A DNA stretch of 49,638 nucleotides, taken from the NCBI GenBank assembly GCA_035547155.1, contig DASZVJ010000131.1, forward strand, positions 1 to 49,638, given 5' to 3'. This document shows, one piece after another, positions 17,192 to 24,545 of this stretch. A program made the translations under genes and the position numbers. Below the pieces are notes generated by a model. The model worked only from the letters and a program-made list of their open reading frames with translations. It was not told the origin of the DNA and did no database searches. This stretch comes from CAZNMF01 sp035547155 (GTDB taxonomy: Bacteria > Acidobacteriota > Vicinamibacteria > Vicinamibacterales > SCN-69-37). Positions within the stretch are counted from its first letter, which is position 1, and every line of letters starts with the position of its first letter.

Positions 17192-17210
17192 TGTTACCAC
17201 TTAGGTAACA
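17192..17210. promoter_or_regulatory. Palindromic operator of the padR-permease operon
   Basis: TGTTACCACTTAGGTAACA is a perfect inverted repeat (7-bp arms, 5-bp centre) between the padR start and the divergent phosphodiesterase gene. Its symmetry, size and place are those of a PadR dimer site. It is 30 bp from the padR ATG and may also affect the divergent gene. Confidence 0.7.
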
Positions 17211-17298
17211 TACGACGGGCGCGTTCGTCAGGTCCGGCTATCATCAGCCGCATGACCGCACGACGAACATCGAGCCGCGCGGACGTGTCGATCGACAG

Positions 17299-18321
17299 GT
17301 GGACGGCGGCGTCGCTAGCGTCGTCGGTGATGTCGTGACCGGTGGCTGGCTGGGATCGGCGACCGCAGTGACGCTGGGCGTGTCGCTCATGCACTCGGCC
17401 TCCACGCCGATCGTCATCGCGCACCGCGGCGCGAGCGGGCACCGGCCCGAGCACACCATCGAGGCGTACACGCTCGCGATCGAGATGGGCGCGGACGTCA
17501 TCGAGCCGGATTTGGTGAGCACGAAGGACGGCGTGCTCATCGCGCGGCACGAGAACGAGATCGGCGGCACGACGGACGTCGCCGTCAAGTTTCCCGATCG
17601 CCGGACGACCAGGACGATCGACGGCACGAGCGTGACGGGCTGGTTCACTGAGGACTTCACGCTCGCGGAGATCAAGACGCTGCGCGCGCGCGAGCGGCTG
17701 GAGTTTCGATCGCACGCGTACGACGGCCAGTTCGCGATCCCGACGTTCGACGAGCTCCTCGCGCTGGCGTCGAGGAAATCGCTCGAGCTCGGCCGGCCGA
17801 TCGGCGTCTACCCGGAGACCAAGCATCCGACGTACTTCCGCGGCATCGGCCTGCCAATCGAAGATCGCCTGCTCGCCGCGCTGCGGACGTACGGCCTGAC
17901 GGAGAAGACATCGCCGGTCTTCGTCCAGTCCTTCGAGCCGTCGAGCCTGCGTTATCTACGGTCGCGGACGGCCGCTCGTCTCGTGCAGCTCACCGATCGA
18001 GCCGCAGACGTGACACCGGCGAAGCTCGCGGAGATCGCGACATACGCCGACGGAATCGGCGTGGAAAAGAAGTTGATCATTCCGGTCGATGAGCATGGCA
18101 CCGCACAGGCGCCCACGTCGCTCGTCCGCGACGCGCATGCCGCACAGCTGTTCGTGCACGTGTGGACGCTGCGCCGCGAGCCGCAGTTCCTGCCGGCGCG
18201 CTATCACGGCGATCTGGCCGCCGAAGTGCGTCAGTTCGTCGAGACCGGGATCGACGGTCTCTTCACGGACTTCCCCGATGTCGCGGCGAGCGTGATCAAA
18301 GGCACGAGCGCGGGCAAGTAG
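17299..18321 (+). CDS. glpQ: Glycerophosphodiester phosphodiesterase
   Basis: This 340-residue protein of the GDPD family hydrolyses glycerophosphodiesters to glycerol-3-phosphate and an alcohol. It shows the catalytic start IAHRGASGHRPEHT (His-Arg and Glu), GADVIEPDLVSTKDGVLIARHE (the metal-binding E-D pair and the general base His), LARYHGDL near the end and GIDGLFTDFPD. The insertion between the first motifs and the KTLRARERLEFR segment is like that of periplasmic GlpQ rather than cytoplasmic UgpQ. The GTG start at 17299 is uncertain: the 35 residues before the domain contain a weak hydrophobic stretch that could be a signal peptide; the ATG at 17389 would remove it. Confidence 0.87.
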   Translation: MDGGVASVVGDVVTGGWLGSATAVTLGVSLMHSASTPIVIAHRGASGHRPEHTIEAYTLAIEMGADVIEPDLVSTKDGVLIARHENEIGGTTDVAVKFPDRRTTRTIDGTSVTGWFTEDFTLAEIKTLRARERLEFRSHAYDGQFAIPTFDELLALASRKSLELGRPIGVYPETKHPTYFRGIGLPIEDRLLAALRTYGLTEKTSPVFVQSFEPSSLRYLRSRTAARLVQLTDRAADVTPAKLAEIATYADGIGVEKKLIIPVDEHGTAQAPTSLVRDAHAAQLFVHVWTLRREPQFLPARYHGDLAAEVRQFVETGIDGLFTDFPDVAASVIKGTSAGK

Positions 18322-18351
18322 ACACGGGCACGGGCGCAGACGCGAAGCGCG

Positions 18352-18786
18352 TCAGTTGCCGGCGCGCGCGATGGCCGATGTGTCGATGGCCGCAGCGGCC
18401 GCCCGCGTGCGGCCTTTCGTGGCGCGCGAGATCACGCGCACGATCTCGATGGCGAGCAGGATGGCCGCCAGCAGAATCAGTGACGCCGTTATCGGCGCGG
18501 CGAGAATCGACTGCGGCGCGTGCATTCCGAGCTCGTCATTCAACCAGCGCGCCGGTCCGACCGCCCGTGGACTGCCGCCGCCGAGCACCCAGACGAGCAC
18601 GCGATCGGCGATCGCGATGCTGCCGACGATGCCCATCGCGAAGCAGAACTGCGTCCCGATCAGCCGCCAGCGTGTCCACGAGCTGCGCCCGCGCGCCAGC
18701 GCGCCGATCTCACGAACGGGCATCCACAACGCCATCAAGACGTAGAACAGCGTGCCCACTCCAATGCCCGGTAACCCCGCGAACAT
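18352..18786 (-). CDS. Small membrane protein next to a GT2 glycosyltransferase
   Basis: This 144-residue protein has three or four membrane helices (about 5-22, 44-70 and 93-117) and an Arg/Ala-rich tail. I recognise no family. The ATG at 18786 lies 3 bp after the stop codon of the glycosyltransferase, so the two genes are surely co-transcribed and probably translationally coupled. This suggests a role as partner or anchor for the polysaccharide synthase. Confidence 0.7.
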   Translation of the reverse strand: MFAGLPGIGVGTLFYVLMALWMPVREIGALARGRSSWTRWRLIGTQFCFAMGIVGSIAIADRVLVWVLGGGSPRAVGPARWLNDELGMHAPQSILAAPITASLILLAAILLAIEIVRVISRATKGRTRAAAAAIDTSAIARAGN

Positions 18787-18789
18787 GAT

Positions 18790-19926
18790 TCAGTGTCCCT
18801 TCTCGTAGACCGCGAGCCGGCGTCCGACGATGAACTCCGACCAGATGGCCTCGAGGACGAAATAACTATTGATGAGACGCAACACGAAGAACGAAGGAAT
18901 GCTGGCGACGGCTTTCCAGAGCTCGCGTCGCGACGCCGCCTGCGTGAGCACCGGCGGCATCAGCGCGGGCGCATCGAGCACGTACATCAGCAGGATGAGC
19001 GGCTTGTGAAAGATGAGCGCGGACAACGGCACGATACCGAGATAGATCACCGACGCGACCGTCGATTCCCACAGCGCGACGCCGACGACGGATCGCAGGA
19101 ACGCCACCGAGAGCAGATTCGACCAGTGCAGCTGGACGTTCTGCATGAAGCCGTGCGACCAGCGGCGCAGCTGCTTGCGCATGAACAGGAAATCGTGCGG
19201 CTCGATCGGGTAGCACACGGCGTCGGGCACGAAGCGCACCTGACGGCCCGCGAGGTACATCGTCCACGTCAGGTCCATGTCCTCGGCCATCGTCCGCGTC
19301 TGCCAGCCGCCGTGGGCGCGCAGCGCTTCGGTGCGATAGATCGAGAAGCAGCCGGATGCGATGAGCGGCTTGCCGAAGTGATCCTGAATCGGCTTGTAGA
19401 AGCTGAACGCCAGCAGATACTCGATGTAGCGGCCGCGCTCCCAGACGGACTTCACGTAGCGCGGCACGACGAAGCCGCACGCGGCAGAGATTGCCGGATC
19501 GTGCATCACCGCCATGAAGCGCTCGATCGAGTCCGGCGCGATGATCGTGTCCGCGTCGATCGCCATCGTGAACTCCGTGCGCACCTGCGTGAGCGCGAAG
19601 TTCTGCGCGCCGGCCTTCGATCCGGTGTTCTTGGGCGGACGGACGACGGTCACACCGTAGCGCCGCGCGACCTCGCCGGTGTCGTCCGACGAGAAGTCAT
19701 CGATGATGATGATTTCCGCGGCCGGAATGGTCTGCTGGAGCAGACTCTCGATCGTGTCGCCGATCGACTCGGCCTCGTTGTACGCCGGGACGAGTACCGT
19801 CACGCCGGGACGCAAGGCCTCGATCGATGAGGGCGTGTCGTCGGAAATGTCTTGGTTGAGATCGATATCGGTCAGTGTCAAGGAACGGGACGCCGGGGAG
19901 AGACAATAATCTTGTCTCACCGACAA
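18790..19926 (-). CDS. Processive family 2 glycosyltransferase
   Basis: About 378 residues, depending on the start. It carries all four motifs of processive GT2 enzymes (cellulose, chitin and hyaluronan synthase type): VPAYNEAES with DDFSSDD, AIDADT, AEDMDLTW and the product-channel motif QLRRWSHG. Membrane segments lie in the C-terminal third (VVGVALWESTVASVIYLGIVPLSALIF, LILLMYVLDAP). It should transfer a nucleotide-sugar residue to a growing chain at the inner membrane; the sugar is unknown. The only upstream in-frame starts are TTG at 19926, GTG at 19920 and TTG at 19881. The predicted sigma-54 start near 19916 favours the last. The membrane protein gene follows after 3 bp. Confidence 0.85.
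   Translation of the reverse strand: MSVRQDYCLSPASRSLTLTDIDLNQDISDDTPSSIEALRPGVTVLVPAYNEAESIGDTIESLLQQTIPAAEIIIIDDFSSDDTGEVARRYGVTVVRPPKNTGSKAGAQNFALTQVRTEFTMAIDADTIIAPDSIERFMAVMHDPAISAACGFVVPRYVKSVWERGRYIEYLLAFSFYKPIQDHFGKPLIASGCFSIYRTEALRAHGGWQTRTMAEDMDLTWTMYLAGRQVRFVPDAVCYPIEPHDFLFMRKQLRRWSHGFMQNVQLHWSNLLSVAFLRSVVGVALWESTVASVIYLGIVPLSALIFHKPLILLMYVLDAPALMPPVLTQAASRRELWKAVASIPSFFVLRLINSYFVLEAIWSEFIVGRRLAVYEKGH
19900..19918. promoter_or_regulatory. Perfect palindrome at the glycosyltransferase start region
   Basis: GAGACAATAATCTTGTCTC has 7-bp arms and a 5-bp centre, and lies 10-25 bp downstream of the proposed -12 element. It could be an operator or a 5'-end hairpin of the message. If translation starts at TTG 19926 it is inside the coding region. 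Confidence 0.5.
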
Positions 19927-19942
19927 TGCAAATTCGGGGCCG
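19927..19942 (-). promoter_or_regulatory. Possible sigma-54 promoter of the glycosyltransferase operon
   Basis: The minus strand reads CGGCCCCGAATTTGCA. GG-N10-GC spacing and TTGCA are present, but the -24 part (CGGCCC) is weaker than the TGGCAC consensus. It sits in the only AT-rich intergenic stretch nearby. If real, it puts this operon under the same sigma factor as the two Ig/VCBS genes. Confidence 0.4.
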
Positions 19943-20035
19943 ACACAGATACATTAAATTTTTTCAGATACTACAGGTTTTCAAGGATACCCACGCCGCC
20001 CCGCCAGGTACGTTCGCCATAACATAGGGCAGAAA

Positions 20036-21553
20036 ATGCAGGCGTCATCGTCGCGGCCCGGCTCCCCCCGGACGCTCTCGCTCACCTTGGCCGTGGCATG
20101 CGGGCTCTTCATGCTGGCCGCACTGGCGGTCCGGATTCACGGCATCGGCGACCCGCTCGTCGTCTTCCACTCACTCCGGCACTATCGCTCCGCGTTGATC
20201 GCGCGGGCCTGCTACGACGACGCCACGCCGGGCACGCCCGGCTGGGCCGTCGAGATCGCCCACGCCAACCGGGACATCCAGCAAGCCGGCGAGCCGCCCA
20301 TCTCCGAGTGGATCGCGTGCACCGCGTATCGGGCGATCGGACACGAGGATCTCCGCATCCCGCGAACGCTGACCGCGATCTGGTGGATCGTCGGTGTGAT
20401 TCCGTTGTTGCTGATCGCGCGGCGGCTGATCTCGACGAACGGCGCGCTCGTCGCGTGCGCGCTGTATCTTTTCCTGCCGTACGCGATCGTCGCGACGCGC
20501 ACGTTCCAGCCGGATCCGCTGATGACGTCGTGCACGTTGTGGGCGATCGCGGCGCTGCTGGCGTTACACGATCATCCACGCGGACGCCGGCTGATCGCCG
20601 CAGCCCTCGCCATGGGCCTCGCGCTGCTGGTCAAGCCGATGAGCGTGTTCGTCGTCGTCCCGGCTGCGCTCGCGCTGGCGCGCGCGCGTGAGCCGTGGCG
20701 CCGCCTCGTCGTCGACCGCAACGTGTGGCTCCTGATTGGCGTCGGCCTGATTCCACCGGCGCTGTACTACGGTCACTCCCTGTTCTTCGGACGGCTCGCG
20801 CAGGATCAGTTCCAGACGCGCTTCGTGCCATCGCTGCTGCCGACGCGATTCTTCTGGAGTGGCTGGCTGCGTCAGATCCATCGCGTCGTCGGATGGCCGG
20901 TCGCAGTCGCGGCGGCGATCGGCACGGCCGTTGCGGCGCAGCCGCTGGCGCGGCGCGTGCTGGGTGCGATCTGGCTCGGCTACGTGGCGTTCGCCGTCGC
21001 GTTCACGTACCACATGCCGACGCACGACTATTACCATCTGCCGTTTCTGCCGATCGCGGCACTCGCCGCGGCAGCGGCGATCGATCGCGTGCTGTCGCTG
21101 GCGCCGGCGCGTGCCGGCGTCTGGCTGGCGGCCGCCTTCGCGTGCGTCATCGCCGTTCGCGGATCGACGCTCGCGTGGCCGCATCTGACACTGCCGCACG
21201 CCGCCGAGATCGTCGCTGACGACGAGCGCATCGGCGAGGCGACGAAGCATGATGGACGCGTGCTGTTCCTGGATCTCGAGTACGGCTATCCGCTCATGTA
21301 TCACGCGCAGGTGGCCGGCGACACGTGGCCAGGCGTCGACGATCTCAACGCCGAGCACCTGGACGGCCTTCCCGCGCTGACCGCCGGCGCACGCTTCGCG
21401 CGCGACTACGCGGACATGCATCCACGGTATTTCGTCGTGACGGACTTCGATTCGCTCGACGCCGAGCACGATCTGCAGCAATTGCTCGCCGCGAAGACGA
21501 CGCTCATCGACCAGACGTCGCGCCATCGCGTGTATCAGTTCGTCAATCCATGA
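20036..21553 (+). CDS. GT39/ArnT-like membrane glycosyltransferase
   Basis: This 505-residue membrane protein has about eleven to twelve helices. The first helix is followed by RIHGIGDPLVVFHSLRHYRSALIARACY, the periplasmic loop in which GT-C enzymes of the PMT/ArnT class carry an acidic catalytic residue, then ISEWIACTAYRAIG and the RTFQPDPLMTS motif seen in ArnT-like proteins. A soluble C-terminal part (about 400-505) ends HRVYQFVNP. Such enzymes use polyprenyl-phosphate sugars on the periplasmic side. The acceptor is unknown. It is divergent from the GT2 operon and 13 bp upstream of tag. Confidence 0.8.
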   Translation: MQASSSRPGSPRTLSLTLAVACGLFMLAALAVRIHGIGDPLVVFHSLRHYRSALIARACYDDATPGTPGWAVEIAHANRDIQQAGEPPISEWIACTAYRAIGHEDLRIPRTLTAIWWIVGVIPLLLIARRLISTNGALVACALYLFLPYAIVATRTFQPDPLMTSCTLWAIAALLALHDHPRGRRLIAAALAMGLALLVKPMSVFVVVPAALALARAREPWRRLVVDRNVWLLIGVGLIPPALYYGHSLFFGRLAQDQFQTRFVPSLLPTRFFWSGWLRQIHRVVGWPVAVAAAIGTAVAAQPLARRVLGAIWLGYVAFAVAFTYHMPTHDYYHLPFLPIAALAAAAAIDRVLSLAPARAGVWLAAAFACVIAVRGSTLAWPHLTLPHAAEIVADDERIGEATKHDGRVLFLDLEYGYPLMYHAQVAGDTWPGVDDLNAEHLDGLPALTAGARFARDYADMHPRYFVVTDFDSLDAEHDLQQLLAAKTTLIDQTSRHRVYQFVNP

Positions 21554-21566
21554 GGACCGCTCGCTG

Positions 21567-22142
21567 ATGCCTCGCGCCACGGCCATTCAACGCTGCGCCT
21601 GGGCGGACGGCGATCCGCTGATGCGTGCGTATCACGACGACGAATGGGGTGTCCCACAGCGCGATCCCCGCATGCTGTGGGAGATGCTGATGCTGGAGGG
21701 CTTCCAGGCTGGTCTCGCATGGATCACGGTGCTCCGCAAGCGCGAGGCCTTTCGCGCGGCGTTTGCGGGCTTCGATCCGGCGAAGGTCGCGCGTTTCGGC
21801 GCGCGCGACGTGACACGTCTGATGGCCGATCCCGGCATCATCCGTGCGCGCGCCAAGATCGACGCGACGATTCGCGGCGCGCAGATCTATGTCGAGATGG
21901 CGGCCCACGGCGAGCGTTTCGACGAGCTCTGCTGGTCGTTCACCGATGGCGCGGTGCTGAAGAACGACGGCCGCAGGCGGCTCGTATCATCGCCGCTGTC
22001 GGAGACGATCTCGAAAGAGCTGAAGCGCCGCGGCTTCAAGTTCGTCGGTCCGACGATCGTCTATGCGTGGATGCAGGCCGTCGGCATCGTCAACGATCAC
22101 GCGGCGACGTGTTTTCGGCGGAATGCGATGGAACAGCCGTGA
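21567..22142 (+). CDS. tag: DNA-3-methyladenine glycosylase I
   Basis: This 191-residue protein matches Tag along its length: RCAWADGDPLMRAYHDDEWGVP at the N-terminus, LWEMLMLEGFQAGLAWITVLRKREAFR, then LKRRGFKFVGPTIVYAWMQAVGIVNDHAATCFR. The Cys and His at the start and the VNDH-C segment near the end are the zinc ligands of the family. It excises 3-methyladenine from alkylated DNA. TGAGGA precedes the ATG. It lies 13 bp after the membrane glycosyltransferase, so read-through is likely although no functional link is evident. Confidence 0.94.
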   Translation: MPRATAIQRCAWADGDPLMRAYHDDEWGVPQRDPRMLWEMLMLEGFQAGLAWITVLRKREAFRAAFAGFDPAKVARFGARDVTRLMADPGIIRARAKIDATIRGAQIYVEMAAHGERFDELCWSFTDGAVLKNDGRRRLVSSPLSETISKELKRRGFKFVGPTIVYAWMQAVGIVNDHAATCFRRNAMEQP

Positions 22143-22164
22143 ATCTCATCGATCGCGCTGGAGC

Positions 22165-22187
22165 GCGATTGGCGCGCCCGGCAGGTC
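22165..22187. repeat. Duplicate of the tRNA-Arg 3' end (possible attachment-site remnant)
   Basis: A 23-bp segment is identical to 22260-22282, which spans the last 18 bases of the downstream tRNA-Arg gene (including CCA) and 5 bp beyond. The copies are direct repeats 95 bp apart. Duplications of tRNA 3' ends are typical footprints of integrase-mediated insertion and loss. No integrase gene lies in between. Confidence 0.6.
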
Positions 22188-22241
22188 GCGGTCGGCGTGA
22201 GCCGTCAGGCGCAGCCGACCCCGCAGAACGGCCGGGCGTGG

Positions 22242-22268
22242 GCCAATCGCGATGAAATTGCGATTGGC
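22242..22268. terminator. Hairpin at the end of tRNA-Arg
   Basis: GCCAATCGC (22242-22250) and GCGATTGGC (22260-22268) form a perfect 9-bp stem around a 9-nt loop. On the tRNA strand the stem begins within the CCA end of tRNA-Arg. It may end transcription or aid 3' processing; no T-run follows. Confidence 0.45.
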
Positions 22269-22340
22269 GCGCCCGGCAGGTCTCGAACCTGCGACCCTCG
22301 GCTTAGAAGGCCGATGCTCTATCCACTGAGCTACGGGCGC
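22265..22340 (-). tRNA. tRNA-Arg (anticodon TCT)
   Basis: The 76-nt minus-strand sequence folds as a normal cloverleaf: acceptor GCGCCCG/CGGGCGC, D arm GCTC-GAGC, anticodon stem TCGGC/GCCGA with loop CTTCTAA (anticodon TCT), T arm GCAGG-TTCGAGA-CCTGC, discriminator G, and an encoded CCA. It reads AGA and AGG codons, which are rare in this GC-rich DNA. Confidence 0.96.
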
Positions 22341-22405
22341 GTGAGGCTATTGTACGGGAGCCGCCCTCACGTGGCGCGCGCGCAGCGGCGCGCCGGCACG
22401 TCGCC

Positions 22406-24289
22406 TCACCGCGCCAGGACGATGGACGCGACGACGTCGGCGGCGCCGGCGGATCGCACCATTCGCGCGCCGGGCTGCTGCGCGGAATCGACGAGCGCGG
22501 CGGCGCCCTCGGCGAGACCACGGGCGGCGGCCTTCTGCAGCTCATCCACGTACGCCGGGCTCGTCAGCCACTGGTAGTTGTGCGCGGTGTAGACGACGTC
22601 GTACTTGCCGTCGGTGGCGGCGCGCCACGCGGTAAGCGCCTGCGAAAAGTCCGCGAGGGGCGCGTGCAGCACGAGGCCGGCGTCCGGTCCTTGCGTGCCG
22701 AGCGCGTCGCCGCCGAACAGCACGCGATTGACGGGATCGACGAGCGTCAGGCCGAACGGCGAATGACCGGCGAGTGAATGCACCTCGAGGACGAGCGGCC
22801 GTCCCGCGCGGTCGACGCCGAGATCGATGCGGTCGCCGTCCGCCACACTTGTCGCGCGCACGCCGGACGGCGGCGTCAGCCCCTTCGGCAGATAAATCGT
22901 CTTGTCGCCGAACTGCGCAAGTCCGCCAATCTGCCCTTCGTCATCGCTCGTCGCAATCACGTCAATCGGCAGCGAGCCCACCAGACGCGCGACGAACGCC
23001 GCGAGCCCAGGCGTGCCGCTTCCCGTGCCGACGAGCAGCGCCTTCGTCGATCCGACGACGAGAAAGATCGACTGATTGGCGTAGTCTCGGATCAAATAGA
23101 TCGTGCTCTTGATGCCGTCGACCGCCGCATAGCGTCCGTTGGTCGCCGTTGGCGCTGACGGCCCGGGGATGACGATCGCGTGATACGTCGTCCGATCGCC
23201 CGTGCTCGCGAGCACGCCGCCCGGATACAGATTCGCAAACGTGTAAACGACGCCTGCCGAGTCGATCGTGGCGATGGCGGCGCGAGGGCCGACCGATCGG
23301 TACGGCTCGCCGACGACCGTCCCGTCGAGAATCGCCTCGGCCACGCGCGCCTGATCGTCGACGTAGCTCTTGTCCAGCGGCCGGCCGCTGATCGGCGGCT
23401 TGCCGCGCGCGCCCTGCTTGATTTGGTAGAAGTGCGCTGGCAGCACGTCGACGTGATCGTACGGCCGCAAGACGTCCTGCAGGTGGTGCACGGACGCGGC
23501 GTATTGCGTCATCAATCCGAAATGCGCCCAGACGTATGCCGAGCCGATCGCGTCGCCGGTGGCAATCATGCGATTGTCACGATCGAAATAGCCGGTCGAG
23601 CCTGGCGTGTGGCAGTGGATGTCGATCGCCACGAGTGTGCGCCCGCCGAGCTCGATCTGCCCGGCGGCGTGCCCGTCGCCGTGCGCCGACGCGCCGCCAC
23701 CTTCTTTGATCGGGACGTAGTTCGCTGGCGCGTTGCGCGGCCAGTCGAGATCGGGGAAATAGATCGTCCGATCGCTCATCAGGCTGTTCTTGCCGGTGTG
23801 ATCGCCGTGCGCGTGCGTGTTGGCGACGACGAAGTCGACCGGACGCGCGCGGACGCGGCCGTCATTCTCGTGACTCAGCAGGTGACGGACGACCGTTTTC
23901 AGATCCGCTCCCGGCACGTCAACCGTGTTCTGCGCCGTGTCCACGAGCAACGCACGCTCGTTCCCCTCGAACAGATACATCGTCGATCCCTGCGACGTCG
24001 CTCCGCCAGCGTTCGGCAGGTAGTTCTCGATGCGCCACGTTCGCTGCCCCTGTGCGTTGGTCGCGAGCAGATATGCCGTGTACGCGCCCCACGGGTTCGC
24101 CGTCGCGAATCCGTTGCCGGTCGCCATGCCGTCCTCGCCGAACGACTCGTGCAGGAAACCCGGGACGAGGCGGTCGTACTCGATGCGCGGTGGCGCCGGG
24201 GCCTGTCCGGCGACTGACGCGACGACGCAGACGAGGACGATGGTGAAGACGACGCTGACCGCTCGAGAGGTGGACCGTTCGTGTTTCAT
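22406..24289 (-). CDS. Secreted protein with two metallo-beta-lactamase domains, the second degenerate
   Basis: This 627-residue protein has an N-terminal signal segment (residues 10-28) and two MBL-fold domains. The first has the full ligand set: THAHGDH (His159, His161, Asp163, His164), IHCHTPGS (His227), GDAIG (Asp246) and LPAHFY (His286). In the second (about 385-600) the HxHxDH place reads TSDDEGQIGG (448-457), while AGHSPF (His509), GGDA (Asp528) and TAHNY (His570) remain. A one-domain enzyme with a non-catalytic or single-metal partner domain is likely. The substrate is unknown. It is divergent from the GMC dehydrogenase operon, with which it may share a function. Confidence 0.85.
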   Translation of the reverse strand: MKHERSTSRAVSVVFTIVLVCVVASVAGQAPAPPRIEYDRLVPGFLHESFGEDGMATGNGFATANPWGAYTAYLLATNAQGQRTWRIENYLPNAGGATSQGSTMYLFEGNERALLVDTAQNTVDVPGADLKTVVRHLLSHENDGRVRARPVDFVVANTHAHGDHTGKNSLMSDRTIYFPDLDWPRNAPANYVPIKEGGGASAHGDGHAAGQIELGGRTLVAIDIHCHTPGSTGYFDRDNRMIATGDAIGSAYVWAHFGLMTQYAASVHHLQDVLRPYDHVDVLPAHFYQIKQGARGKPPISGRPLDKSYVDDQARVAEAILDGTVVGEPYRSVGPRAAIATIDSAGVVYTFANLYPGGVLASTGDRTTYHAIVIPGPSAPTATNGRYAAVDGIKSTIYLIRDYANQSIFLVVGSTKALLVGTGSGTPGLAAFVARLVGSLPIDVIATSDDEGQIGGLAQFGDKTIYLPKGLTPPSGVRATSVADGDRIDLGVDRAGRPLVLEVHSLAGHSPFGLTLVDPVNRVLFGGDALGTQGPDAGLVLHAPLADFSQALTAWRAATDGKYDVVYTAHNYQWLTSPAYVDELQKAAARGLAEGAAALVDSAQQPGARMVRSAGAADVVASIVLAR

Positions 24290-24545
24290 GATGGAGTCGC
24301 TCGTCGGGCCGAGCGCCGAGAATGAAAAGAATTCGCCGGATTCTACCGCACGGCCTGAAGCGCCCGCCTCTCGTAGCCCGTAGTCCGTCGCCAGAAATGT
24401 GCTTTCCGTCCAACGATGTGAGACCTATCCAACAGTAAAGCGTTCGTGCGGCGCACGCGGCGGGTGTAGGATGCGTCCACCGCCGTCTGTCCGCGTGACG
24501 TCTCGCACGATCCGGCACGGCGATCTGTCGTTGAGAGGAACGATC

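Noticed and set aside
22165..22187. A second tRNA gene upstream of tRNA-Arg
   Set aside because: Only the last 18 bases of the tRNA are repeated; no D or anticodon arm precedes them.
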